Part shown: one piece after another, positions 1 to 11,179 of the stretch
Position numbering within the stretch: position 1 is the first letter of the stretch
How the letters are laid out: each line of letters begins with the position of its first letter
Assembly (NCBI RefSeq): GCF_021869535.1
Contig: NW_026262668.1
Span: 27,161,732-27,225,731, forward strand
DNA length: 64,000 nucleotides
Origin: Mytilus californianus
Lineage: Eukaryota; Mollusca; Bivalvia; Mytilida; Mytilidae
Direction of reading: 5' to 3'
Notes under the pieces: model-generated
Told to the model about the DNA's origin: nothing
What the model saw: only the letters and a program-made list of their open reading frames with translations
Database searches by the model: none
Made by a program: the position numbers and the translations under genes

Positions 1-199
1 ATGCGGCATCAAAAATGTCCAACCCAAGCTTACACTTTAACTATAAAATATACATACCCCACGTTAGGAACCGTCACTAAAAATGTGCATTTTACACTTA
101 TTTTATGTTTTGTAGCCCAAAAAAGGTCCAAGCCAAAAAAGGTCCAAAAATTTTTTTACATACTACGCCCCCCTTTCCAAAATCCTGGATCCGCCCCTG
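1..199. repeat. Terminal part of a GGATCCGCC-type non-autonomous element
   Basis: It ends in CCAAAATCCTGGATCCGCCC at about 174-195, matching the outer ends of the copies at 13070 and 17155. Only the right end is in the window. Confidence 0.4.
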
Positions 200-599
200 A
201 ACAGTATGCTATATTTCGTGCAGGGGTGTGAACTGTGGGACTTGAAGTTAGCTTTTCCAGAATAATTCATTTTCTCAAATATCAGATAAATCGCGAGTTT
301 TTATCAAAGAATTTTTTGGCTACTATAACCATTTTACATAATTTTGCTTGTTAGGTCTTCGTCTGGTCAGAATGGGGGCGTTAAATCCGATGCCTCGTGT
401 AAAGAGAGTGCCACCCTTGCAACAACTCTTTAAGGGGTCCGTAGGTGGCCTGTTACAAGGCTAAATTTACGTCCGTATCCAACATATCCTCATTTTCCCG
501 GGGCAGTACAAATTTTTCCGGCTTTCATCCCGGACTGCCTCTATTACAGGACCTACCAATTGTATTTATTGTTAATTTGTTCTCGACCTGAACATGCAT
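200..599. other. No gene seen
   Basis: AT-rich intergenic sequence with no coding signature. It may include the far 3' part of the decayed integrase element, but nothing aligns convincingly. Confidence 0.4.
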
Positions 600-640
600 G
601 ATATATTTGCAACTGGACGTTAAGCAACCAACAATCAATC
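592..640 (+). repeat. Dispersed conserved motif (ACTGGACGTTAAGCAACC type)
   Basis: One of six copies in the window of a roughly 45-base motif: CATGCATGAxATATTTGC, then the ACTGGACGTTAAGCAACC core, then AACAATCAATC. Flanks differ between copies. Confidence 0.6.
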
Positions 641-1310
641 CTGTTAGGTCCGTTGCCTCTTGTTTTCAGTATATTTTCAACTCTCCGCATATTGTTTTTC
701 CGAACATCCACTTTCTGTATCTCAGATAGAAGGTCCGTGATATTTCTTCCTCTTGAACATCAATAAGTCTATAAACCGGAAGCCCACTTTGTTATATTCT
801 CTGAGATATTTTAAATACCTCTCCGCTTCACCTTTCGTCGTATTCCCTGTTAAACTGGTTTTTAATGTATGTTATCCGAACTTTCTTACCGATTTTGAAA
901 CCGAAAGGTTTTCGTACATTCTTTGTCTAAGCTTGAACTCTTTTTGACCAATACATTTTCTATCACAGTTTTGTCTCTTTAGACTGAGTGACTTTATCCG
1001 GCGTCATGTCAATCGTTCTATGGAAGGTCTTGATGTAACTGTTAAAATTATGTAAGTTATCTTGAACACTCTTTCAACACTATTAGCTTTGATTTCTGTA
1101 TTTTTTGCAAATAGTTATAAATGCTGAATATTTCTTTTAAATGTTTTTTGCAACTGTATTGCTCCTGTCGTTGTAGCCATTTTCGTATCCTGTATTTACT
1201 GAGGACAATTTTTCCGTCTTTTTCAATAAATCATCAGGCCCAGAAAAGCTTGCAGGATAAGCTGCATTGTAATAAATATTTTTAAGTACCTTTCGCAAGT
1301 GGCAATTTGC
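600..1310 (-). pseudogene. Decayed transposon integrase, F54H12.3/Polinton-like
   Basis: Conceptual translation of the minus strand, with frameshifts and stops, gives blocks in the order found in the transposon-derived integrases common in molluscs and cnidarians. They are an N-terminal YYNAAYPASFSGPDDL segment (about 1220-1290), SKYRIRKWLQRQE (about 1161-1202), then NTEIKANSVERV, then IKTFHRTIDMTPDKV (about 990-1036). A C-terminal KVRITYIKNQFNREYDER segment with GEVFKISQR follows (about 800-880), and the remains of the RTFY...VDVR tail. The stretch that should carry the first two acidic residues of the DDE triad is missing between the second and third blocks, so the copy is dead. Family assignment is by recollection of the motif order, not a search. 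Confidence 0.6.
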
Positions 1311-1369
1311 ACTGGATCAATATCAAAAATAAAAGGAGAGACCAAATGGGAATTTTTAATTTATAGTTC

Positions 1370-2105
1370 TCCTCCTCCTCCTCCTCCTTCATCTGCTCCT
1401 CCTAAATGATTTCACCAAGATAGTTTCCAACAAGGGTTTATATTTCTTTATGGCTACTTAAATGGCTTTCTCGTAGTCCATATCATCGTCAACTAGTTTT
1501 GTGATAATTTTCATGGCTTTCCCATCCAATTAACCAGTTTGTTATTGAAGTAAATACTGAACCAAACTGCTCTATCTGGACAGAAGTTGATCCATATATT
1601 ATCGTCGACTTTTAGTTTCAAATTGGCCTTATGTCTTGCAAGGTCTTCACTCATCCATATATTTATTAACTTTTGCTTCCCATTTAGCTTCGTTTGCCTC
1701 TCTAACTAGTAGTTTCAGCTAATTTTGTGACAGCCATGATATCTTCTCCATCTTCTATATCAATTTCGTCTACATGTGATTTCTTTGAGGGAATGTCTTC
1801 TTCCTCGTTTCCCCTTTCCTTTTTAAATCGTTATTTTCCGGGCACCACTCGTTCATGTGTCTAGCTAAATCTGGAACGCTTTCGAAAACCAATCCACAAT
1901 CATCACAAGAAGGCAAATTCTTGGTATTTATGTTCAACTCGGAAGAATACGTCTGTTCACCTAGATGTCTATCTTCAAACTGATCAACATCTGATAATTT
2001 CTAACTTATATGATTGCCATCGCCTACCAACTTTGGAATATCTGTTGTTTTTTTTTTCAATTTCCTTTCCTCGGAAGTATTTTGTTTAAGGTCTATGAAC
2101 AGATA
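1370..2105 (-). pseudogene. Decayed C2H2-like ORF next to the integrase remnant
   Basis: Minus-strand translation gives CDDCGLVFESVPDLARHM followed by a Cys (about 1840-1905). This is a zinc-finger-like motif, followed by an acidic linker and a helical segment with KLVDDDMDYEKAI and IKKYKPLL. In-frame stops and a frameshift interrupt it. The end is an acidic tail encoded by a CTC-rich microsatellite (1369-1403). Similar two-part proteins (a zinc finger then a YD-EAL helix) recur in bivalve repeat families. Here it lies immediately upstream, in transcript sense, of the integrase remnant, so both probably came from one element. Confidence 0.45.
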
Positions 2106-3769
2106 GTGTACCATATGGTCGCTTTGTTCCCTCTGTGAACTTGTCAATGGATGTCTTTTGATTATTCGAATATACCTGGAAAATATGGCCGGTCCAACCT
2201 CGTCACGTGGGTTTTTGAAAAAGACTACTAAGTATAATATACAAAATGTTGATGCTCATGGTTCTACAGCCTTTTCCCTTCGAAAAAGCATTCTGTACGA
2301 TGCATTCATTGACACAAGATATCCAAGTCTCATCATCAAAGACGATTTGATCAGTGATGCTACCAATAGTCAAGTGGTATGCGAATTTTTCGTACGAGAC
2401 AGGAGTCGTATGAATCTGAGTGTTACATGCATCGTACGTTTTTGTTATTTTTAAGTTCCTTGATGGAAATGTAATTCATTTAACTCCAAAAACGTTTTTG
2501 GTTCTGTTTTTGATGGAATTTTCAGTTTGTTTTATTTAAATACAGTGCAAACTGTTTAGCCTCATTTATTCATCGCTTTTTATAATCTATACTTGCTAAT
2601 TTTGATAATTATCTGTTATCTTTATTGTATATGAGCTATATTAACTTTAGCTTTGTGTAATTATCTCCTCTTGGTACCACATTCCTTGTTAAACCATGGT
2701 TCTATTTCATGACGTTGTTTATTAAACATACATATTTTCACCGAAGGTGTCTATTGCAGATCTTGAGGACTTTTCTCCAATAAAATTACAACTGTGTTCA
2801 TATTTTCAGTAAACTCGCAAGAGCCATTCACGTGATCAAATTGAATGTCTAATAACTGGTTCAGTTCACGATAACCTTGATTGTATCTATTTCAGTAACC
2901 ATAGACTCGACAAACCGGTTATGTCCCGCAGCATTGCTTCTAAACTATCTTACTTGCAAGATTTTTATCAATGAATAAAAGAGACAGTCCAGTGTCATTT
3001 TCATTAAAGTGATGAAAAACTAATCTTGAGTAAAATATTTCAATTTTATAGAAAATGAACAGAATAATTGCAGCCACTTAACATTGTTTATGAACAATGT
3101 CTTAGTGTCAACAGCAAGGCAGTCAAATGAACTATGAAGTTTGTTTTAAAATCTCGATAAACCACAGTGAGCCAGTGTTAACGTTTTTTCAATCAAGCCA
3201 CGTGTTCCTCCGATATACAGGAAGCTGTGTCTGCAATGTCATGTGATGAGTCATGTCTTGGTTTTCGATGGAGTTAAAAGAAAAATGTAAATATCTGGAA
3301 ATTGAATTAATTGCAAATGCACGTTAAGTCTCTACAAACATGTTAAAGGATGTGTCTTTTGGCTATTTACGTTATGTTTTTTTGTTGTTGTTGTTAAAAG
3401 TGCAATCAAAACAGATATTATTAAGGAGAACTGTATTTATCAAACTAGGAGCAGCATGCTTTATCTGTAATTTTCAATCTTTGAGCTATATCCTAGTACA
3501 TAACGACATGTTTTGACGTAATTGTCCGGGTATTGGGCGGAAAGAACCATAGGGGGGTGTACTTTCAAAAATCAACTCATGCGTTCTACCAATTTGAAAT
3601 CTACGTTAAAAATATCCGGTAACAGTAAATAGAAAATTTGGAATTATATAAGAATTGTGATACGTAAGATGGAATGTAAGACTTATCGTAAACAAAAAGA
3701 GAGATATTAAAACATTAAAACACGAAAATCTAGAAAACTAACTGTACATTTGTTTTATGTCTTTGTTTC
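2106..3769. other. No gene seen
   Basis: It includes an open frame at 2158-2454 (+) without a recognisable domain or splice context. The remainder is AT-rich unique-looking sequence. Confidence 0.4.
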
Positions 3770-3975
3770 ATAAAATGATGCAGACGTTATTTTAAAAACA
3801 TGCAGCCGATCATGTGTACAAATCGGTGTCGAGATCGGGCATGGAAATTGCAAAGCACAGAAAGGGATACGGTAACACTTCTGGAAACGGTTCAGTGATT
3901 TTAGAAACAGCCAGCAGTACGGGATTTCAGAAGACGTGGCAAAATGTCTTCTTTTCCCTAAAACAACATAAAATA
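3770..3975 (+). repeat. Repeat, intact copy of the 5218-5880 sequence
   Basis: About 200 bases starting TGATGCAGACG and running through AATCGGTGTCGAGAT and GGAAACGGTTCAGTGATT. They recur at 5218-5268 and 5713-5880 with a 444-base interruption. It serves as the empty-site reference for that insertion. Confidence 0.7.
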
Positions 3976-4399
3976 TAACTTAAAAACTCCACTAGCACGT
4001 AAACATGGTCATTAAAGATGGCATTTTTTTGGAATTGATATTGATTCACTCATAGGGTCTTTGCATCGGAAATAAACACATTTATTCTAAAACCAGTTGT
4101 TGTCATGATACGGGTTATGTTATTTTCGTATATTTTATGATGGTATGATACTGAACCCCTAACGGGAGGGATTGTGCTTGATTTTCATATGATGAAGACA
4201 TAATCTTTCAATCAGTTTAATTGAGGCCTGGAGCTGGCATGTCAGTAACTGCTAGTAGTCTTTTGTTAATTTATGTTGATCATTGTCATTTTGAATCTAG
4301 CAAATGTAGAATAAACAAACACACAGCAATACGCACATTAAAACTCAGTTTAAAAGAAGTCCGAGTCCGATATCAGAATAGGTAACAAAAGAATCTAAG

Positions 4400-4645
4400 C
4401 AAAATAACAATGATATGTTCAACCCCGCCGCATTTTTTGCGCCTGTCCCAAGTCAGGAACCTATGGCCTTTGTGAGACTTGTATTTTTTTTTTATTTTGG
4501 TTCAATTATGTGTTTCGGAGTTTACTGTGACGTCCATTTCGATCAACTAGTATACATTTTGTTTAAGGGCCAATTGGAGCCCGGCTCCGGGTGCGGGATT
4601 TTCTCGCTGTGTTTAAGACCCATTGTCGGCCTTGGCCGTTTTTAT
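4400..4645 (+). repeat. Abundant Mytilus repeat (GCCTGTCCCAAGTCAGGA...GGGTGCGGGATTTTCTCGC)
   Basis: It runs from ATGTTCAACCCCGCCGCATT through the CTGTCCCAAGTCAGGA box and GGGCCAATTGGAGCCCGG to CCATTGTCGGCCTTGG. I recognise this succession of boxes as one of the commonest dispersed repeats in Mytilus DNA. The open frame inside it is not a gene. Confidence 0.6.
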
Positions 4646-5217
4646 AGTGATTATAAAATTTGATTACCAGACCAAATGTTTCATGATTATTTGATAATCT
4701 AGGACTGTATTTTTGATTATTTGATTATCATGTTTAAAAAAGTAGTTAATGATTATGTGATTATATTGGCAAAAAAATTGTTATTATGTGATTACTTGGA
4801 CACCCCCATGAGGGGCCTCACCCCCTTTTTAAATCTTGTTTTTTTAAGAAAAAGATGCATCGGGTGTACATCAAATTAAGTTCAAGATGTTTTAGTAAAT
4901 TATTTACATTTAAAGATCCGTTTCACAAATTTGCTTACAATTGTTCTTCTTGAATTATAAATGATAAACAAAACCATTATTTGGTGTTTATCACCTGAAG
5001 AAACCCGATCGGATCAGGGATGTGTTTTATTCTTCAGCTAAATGTAACGGAGTCTAAACAGTGTCCTGCTCACAGGTCCAGACTTGACCAATGATCTCTT
5101 GGGAGTACTGTTGCATGATGTTATTCGCTACTGTCATTCATATTTGTTTTTTCATTTACTAGTTTTATTTTTACACAAAAATATAGATACCACTTTATAA
5201 ATGCTTTGTGTCTGACG

Positions 5218-5880
5218 TAAAATGATGCAGACGCTATATTATCAAACTTGCAACCGATAATGTGTACAGGGGGCACGGTAGTATTACATTGCCAATAAGG
5301 GATAATGATAGCCTTTTTAGAATTTTCACCACTTTCTAACACTGCCAAAAATTCTACATAAACAGTTAACTGAAGTACTTTCCTTATACTATTCAGAAAT
5401 GAATTTGAATATGTATCATGACCGTTTACTTTTTTTGATATCTTTAAAAACCTAAGGCCACTAGTGCTTTTAGGTCTTTTATCATGCAGTGAATACAAAA
5501 TTTAAAAAAATTCTCAAAAATTCATTTTCACCTGTATGTAAAATTATTTCATATTTTTCTACACCGGATTCATCCCTCAGTTTGGGAAAGTATGTCACAG
5601 TCAATTGATACTGTATTTTTTGTCCAATCGCAACTGTTCAGATACATTGACTTAAGTAGGGTACACAAAAGAGCAACTTAAGTTCTGGAATGCAAATACT
5701 ACTGTGCTACCTTACAAATCGGTGTCGAGATGGGGCATGGAAGTTGCAAAGCACAGAAAGGTATACGGTAACACTTCTGGAAACGGTTCAGTGATTTTAG
5801 AAACAGCCAGCAGTATTGGATTTCAGAAGACTTGAGAAAATGTCTTCTTTCCCCCAAAACAAACATTTCAAAGTTTTTAA
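5218..5880 (+). repeat. Second copy of the 3770-3975 repeat, interrupted
   Basis: The halves 5218-5268 and 5713-5880 align with the intact copy, including AATCGGTGTCGAGAT and CAGCCAGCAGTA. The middle is a separate insertion. Confidence 0.7.
5269..5712. mobile_element. 444-bp non-autonomous DNA transposon candidate
   Basis: It sits exactly where the copy at 3770 is continuous. The ends are imperfect inverted repeats: GGGGGCACGGTAGTA on the left, and the complement of the right end reads AGGTAGCACAGTAGTA. TACA is repeated on each side (5265-5268, 5713-5716). No transposase is encoded; the long minus-strand open frame overlapping it looks fortuitous. Confidence 0.6.
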
Positions 5881-6994
5881 AGTAGATTTCAAATTGGTAG
5901 AGCAGTAGATCATAGGCAGACATATCTAATTACAAATTCATAGTGATTGTATGCTTCTAAAAATAGAATATCATCCTGTAATTATACTGAAGAGATGAGT
6001 AGATGATAATTCCTGTACACTTAAAAATATTTCGTGTTTTGTGTTTAGACGTCCTTGTTTAATACCTACGAGAAGGTAACACCTCCCGAAACGAAAGCTG
6101 ATTTTTATCAGCTATAGTTAGAAGAGGGGATAATGCGTCTGAGTAATGCTAGGCGTAAAAGTGAGTAGTGAAAAGTACAGGTTCCAGCCCCAACCGGGGA
6201 GGAAGTAAAGAATCAAATCTACTCATTGTTAGGTTGATTTTCTAGGCACTTTATACCACCCAATAACTTAATAAAATTCGCAAATTTACTGTATACGAGG
6301 TCAATATAATACATCAAAATACTAGTGCAAATGAAACAATATTTAATACATGTTTTACCGTTTTAAAGTAATACTATGTTAGTTGATACAAATGTATATG
6401 AAAAGCAAGTTAAAGTGCGCAAGATGCTGATATAACATTATGATGGGCGGCATATACACTATCATTAGTTAGCAGCTGCGCTTTGGATATTGTACTACTA
6501 TTTTTTTTCTCTGCTATAATTCCATCAACTTGTTTTGGATTGAATTCTTCGAACAATATATATGACTGTAATGTAGAAGGATCACGGTAAGCTAACGCTT
6601 CCAGAACTTCTGGCATAACTCGCCTTTTTTGATTCACTGTTAGTTTTTTTTGTCCATGTTTTAAATAGATTCATTTTTGTTGCTTGTGCAACATATTTGG
6701 TTTATTTTCGGGATATTTGGTCGCTTGTGTCCCTGTGAGTTTTCGATTTTTGATCATGTCTGTCGTTTGATTGTTTGTTTTGGGTTGGGTTTTAAGGGGT
6801 TCGTAGGGTGGCTTTTGCAATCTTATAGGTTTATATACATATAAAATGCAAACCTTTAGATAAACATATTTTAATGTTAAAACACAGATTTAATTACATT
6901 CAACAAACTTAAGGGATATGAAACGTGTTATTCATTGATGTTTGATGCTAAGAACTTAATGGATCATATACCTGTGTTTACGCATATGTTTATT
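5881..6994. other. No gene seen
   Basis: AT-rich sequence with short fortuitous frames. At 6655-6800 there is T/G-rich sequence (TTGTCCATG...GTTTTCGATTTTTGATC) resembling a degraded Mytilus repeat. Confidence 0.35.
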
Positions 6995-7132
6995 TAAGAA
7001 TTGAATGCTTCTTTTTGTAATTTGATTGGGGTGTAAAAGCGTTGACCGAATCTTCTGCGCTTCATACAAAATGTACTTCGGTCAACGCTTTTATATTAAA
7101 AAAAAATTACAAAAAGAGGCATTCAATTCTTA
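6995..7132. mobile_element. Foldback MITE
   Basis: Two arms of about 55 bases are inverted copies. The left runs TAAGAATTGAATGC, then AAAAGCGTTGACCGAA; the right runs TTCGGTCAACGCTTTT, then GCATTCAATTCTTA. A central loop of about 25 bases separates them. It resembles a frequent Mytilus palindromic repeat. Confidence 0.65.
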
Positions 7133-7734
7133 TAATAACATTTATATGCTACAACTATAAATTCAAGATTTTCGTTTGTTTTCCTCTGCATTATCGTGAC
7201 GTTGTCATGGAAGCATGTGCAGCCATGGATGCCGATGTTTTTTTTTGAAAAATACAATTGATATGGAATGCCTTTCGATTGTTTTCAGTCAATCAATAGT
7301 ATGGATTCTTATGAAACATACATGTAATGCAATTATTATACTTTCACTGTCTTGTAGATATTGTAGCAGTAGCGTCCTTTTTCTTCGTATTCATTGCCAT
7401 ATTGTATCATTTGTGTAAGGTTGTTCATAAAACATCCAATTCTGAGCTTTGGTACAATTGCTTTTTGTCGGGGGCTTATGTCGTAAATGGGGGAAAAAGA
7501 GTTGGGGGGGGGAATTATTCTGTAGACTATTGTTCTGCTCCCAACAAAAGGGTAAATACAAACTAAGGAAAGCAGAATTGAAGACCCCTTATCCAGACCC
7601 TCATAAGTAATGAAATGACCCAATAGAAAGGGAAAAAACTAAAATTGAACGTACGTACATACCAATGCACCCTAAATTAGTATTTGTCAAGTTACTAAGA
7701 CACAAATCAAGTTCTAATTGTACATTAAGAAGTC

Positions 7735-8955
7735 TTAAGCAATTGTATTTACAGTAGATTGACTTCCATTAGCTGTTCCATTTGCAGAGTTTTTCAGAAT
7801 GCTCTGTTGAGAGGATAATGTACTGTTGTATGTCGAACCATTGCGCATTGACACCGAACTCATCTGAGTCATTGTTGTCGAATATGGCCGACGGAGTGGT
7901 TTCTTTCTGCAGCAACAAATCATGTTTATAAACATCGTCCTGAATTTACGACCACTGAGAAAATACATATAGAAATTAATAGCATGGTTAAGATCTGACA
8001 GGAAAAATACGATATTATACACCAAAAAGTATTGTGCATACGTATGGACATCTTGTTTGTAATCCCAATAGTCTTGCATGATGAAAAAAGCACAGTTAGG
8101 CAGGGTCAATATAATAAAAACAACAGAGATACTCACTAACATTATAGTTATTTGTTGTTGATGTTTAATCTTATCGGTATTTTGTGTTTTGTCAATTTTA
8201 TTGGTCAACATCCTTTGTTTGCTAGACGCCATTTTTATTCCAAGAATTATCATCGTATTAAATATCAAAAGTAGTATAAAAGGTACTATGCTGTAAGCAG
8301 CGCCATCTATCCAGTACCATATCTTTTTGATGAAATGCACGTATTCATCCACGAAAGAACACTGCCACACGTAAACCTTATGGGGTATCTCAATGGTTGT
8401 CCAGTAGAATTGAAAGTTAAGTGCCATAAGTAAAATTGCCAAAACTATCATATTGATTAAGGCTCGTCTCTTAGTGCATAGCTTTGTGACTTGCAACGGA
8501 AACCAAATCGCAATAAATCTTTCAACCGTCATTGATACTAACAGCCAATTAGAATAGTGCATTAAAAATGTTCCGAGAAAGAACATTGTTCTACAACCAT
8601 TATCGAATAGTCGGACATCATACAGTGTAAGAAGCAAGTATAACAATTTGAAAACGAGATTCATGGCGTCAACAAAGGATAGCATCGCCATGTAAACAGA
8701 TGATGATGTGAGAGGTTTCATGCGACATATTGTAATGAGCGCGCATGCGCTACCAGGAATTCCTAACGCACATAAAACATAAAGATAATAATTATTGATA
8801 ACAACGGCAGCTCTAAATTCCGCATATTCATTTAGTTGATCCAAAAGAGATAGTGCTTTTTCCGACGATGCTGTTGTACCGTTGTCCGAAGTTATATTAG
8901 CTGTCACATTCTCAGTTATTGATGCGTATGTCATCGATATTGTTGTCGATTGCAT
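7735..8955 (-). CDS. Rhodopsin-family G-protein-coupled receptor, probable neuropeptide (FMRFamide-type) receptor
   Basis: A 406-residue seven-helix receptor of the plasma membrane that would pass an extracellular, probably peptide, signal to G proteins. The N-terminus is Ser/Thr-rich with N-glycosylation sites at N16, N20 and N25. Helices lie near residues 56-78, 86-110, 121-146, 166-186, 219-241, 269-292 and 308-333. C121 at the start of helix 3 and C199 in loop 2 can form the family's disulfide. The DRY motif is ERF (145-147), the helix-7 NPxxY is NFYMY (327-331), and CWxP of helix 6 is not conserved. A Cys cluster (347-349) could be palmitoylated, and the tail is Ser/Thr-rich. The coding region is one exon. 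A polypyrimidine tract with AG ends 15 bases upstream of the ATG (exon edge about 8970), suggesting an intron in the 5' UTR. Family membership is clear; the ligand is inferred from general resemblance to invertebrate FMRFamide/TRH-like receptors and is unproven. Confidence 0.93.
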   Translation of the reverse strand: MQSTTISMTYASITENVTANITSDNGTTASSEKALSLLDQLNEYAEFRAAVVINNYYLYVLCALGIPGSACALITICRMKPLTSSSVYMAMLSFVDAMNLVFKLLYLLLTLYDVRLFDNGCRTMFFLGTFLMHYSNWLLVSMTVERFIAIWFPLQVTKLCTKRRALINMIVLAILLMALNFQFYWTTIEIPHKVYVWQCSFVDEYVHFIKKIWYWIDGAAYSIVPFILLLIFNTMIILGIKMASSKQRMLTNKIDKTQNTDKIKHQQQITIMLVSISVVFIILTLPNCAFFIMQDYWDYKQDVHTYAQYFLVYNIVFFLSDLNHAINFYMYFLSGRKFRTMFINMICCCRKKPLRRPYSTTMTQMSSVSMRNGSTYNSTLSSQQSILKNSANGTANGSQSTVNTIA

Positions 8956-9284
8956 TTTTTACGTCTTTGTCTGAAAAAAATATTGTTTATTTGGTAAGTG
9001 CAATATAGAAAAAAAGTCATGGTAAAGCATAACGTTAGCATTAAGAGTTTGCTTAGTAGTTCACCGTAATAAAACGTTATAGGAGGTCATACTCACAAAA
9101 AAATAAAATGAAAGAACGAACTACGCCACTACGTCGAATAACGGCATATCCGATCACGGTATTTAATTCCCTTGGCACATTATCAAGACTTCCGGTAAGA
9201 ATTAAACTAAGGTCATCCATGTATAATAGGTCCGAGGACACAGTTATGGTCCTTAGATTTTCGTTGTCTACAAATATAGCAAAT

Positions 9285-9690
9285 ATAGTCCCTAGTGTGG
9301 ACAGTGTATAACTTGCAAATTTTTTTCATACACATTCCAAATTTATTTCTTTATATTTTATGCGTGAAATATTAAGTAAGGGGATGAAATTACAAGTTAA
9401 AAAAATTTGGTTGCTGAATCTTTATGTTAAGTAGTGATTTGGTCCGGTTAAAAAGGTCAAAAACTAGTATGTCTGAAGCTGTCAACCTGAATATTTGACC
9501 CCCTTAACATAGAATTGTCAATATTTTGATTTAGAGCTGGTAGACTTTTCTATAATTTTGATATTATTCGTCCCAATTGAAGTACACTACACTGTAAAAA
9601 TCTGTTTGAGATAGAGCCGGTACGATTTTTTTAATTTGACTTTATTGTCTAAAAGAAATGCACTACGAAATAACTGTTTTGAACCTATAT
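9285..9690 (+). repeat. Repeat, unoccupied copy of the 28445-29965 sequence
   Basis: It runs from ATAGTCCCTAGTGTGGACAG to AAATGCACTACGAAATAACTG without interruption. The same sequence at 28.4 kb contains a 1.1-kb insertion at the GAGCTGGTA box (here about 9535-9543). Confidence 0.75.
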
Positions 9691-11179
9691 TTGACACTCT
9701 TGCCGAAAGCAATGCCTCGAGGTACACTCCCTTTTTATATCAATGCAGAACACGTCTAAGTCGTCTGTCTTTCTTTACTGATGTTAAAGAAAATACAGAG
9801 GTTATATTCCTTTGTCCTGGATATTTAAAACACAATAACCCTAGGTCATCTTCCTTTGTCCAGGATAATTATATGTATTAACCCCCTTTGTAAATGAAAT
9901 AATACAATGACCAACAATCCTCCTCCTTTTCTTATTTGTTTTAGAAATTTTGTTTACTAGAGGCATGACCTTGGGACTTTTGTAAAACTCATTCCATACG
10001 ACCTCAGATTTTAAACATATACGTTTCCTAGACAAAGGGGATGACATCATGCCATTGTCTTCTATATTAAGATACAAATGAATGACAGGGATTATGGTGC
10101 TCATCACTATTATACAAAAGTGACTGGCCTTTGTTTCTTGTGTTAACTACACACATACCAAAAGTCCATTATCGATTTCTTATTTACTACTGAATTCCAA
10201 CTATTCATTCTAAACCCCCTCTTTTTTCCAACTAAATCTGATTCAAATTGGATAGGTCATGTTATTTTCATGTTCCTGTTATTAAGAGGAACCCCCACTT
10301 CTTCTAACTAAATCTGATTCAAATTGGATAGGTCATGTTATTTCCATGTTCATGATATTATGATGGTCGTTTTCATAGTCATCAAACAGTTTATTTTCTT
10401 CAAACGGATCATAACATTCTATGGCATTCGATCGAATTTGCCGAGGTTTGCCGATTGCATTCAATGGCTGGCGATTTGAACATTCGGCGGTAATAAAACG
10501 AAAGAAGAATTGTCATGCAAATTTATTCGGTGAAATATACATCTATGACGAAGACATTTTCGGTAATAATGACCTTGGGTCATGGATGATCAGAGATCGA
10601 TTCTTACCGGACGTTTTTAGAATTTGAGTTCCCTTTCACAAGGAGTAGAACATTGATAATTCCTGTCTTTGGCAACTTTATATCATTGGGTTTCCGTCTC
10701 ATATGCGTATACCACTCATGTCAATTATAAATTGACAGAGATGACATAAATGTTATTTATACACTTTTGACCGAAAATGGTCGTTTAACCATGAAATAAA
10801 CAGCGCCGGAAAATAGTACGTACATGTCAAAGATGAGTACATAAGAATGTGATTTGAAAAATAACACGTCCTTCAGAATGGACTTAAAATGGCTAGCGTT
10901 AGCAAAGTGTCATGCTCCTAACACGGAAAGTCCCCTCCAGCATAGTTCATTGATAGTAGGAACATTAAGGGTCAATGCAGAGACTGAATATTCCTACCTA
11001 ACCTAACTTGCCACATATTGCCTAATGTATATAGTCAAATAAATGTTTTCGATATGTGTCCCATTCGATCTCTCATTTCATCAATTTCATCAATTTCATT
11101 TTATAACATTTATTTATGTTATTGCCTTGATAATGACCAGGTATACTGAACATGGATAACACATGTGAAAAAATAGAAT
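9691..11179. other. No gene seen; one short tandem duplication
   Basis: A segment of about 90 bases containing AAATCTGATTCAAATTGGAT is present twice at about 10210-10350. Short open frames at 9841-10107 (-) and 10421-10627 (+) show no domain. Confidence 0.4.

Noticed and set aside
2158-2454. 98-codon open frame on the plus strand
   Set aside because: No recognisable domain, no splice signals that I could support, and it lies beside transposon debris. It might be an exon, but the sequence alone does not show it.
4415-4663. 82-codon open frame
   Set aside because: It lies inside an abundant Mytilus repeat and is not conserved as coding.
5121-5498. 125-codon open frame on the minus strand
   Set aside because: It crosses the boundary of the 444-bp insertion and the host repeat, has no domain, and no homologous frame in the copy at 3770.
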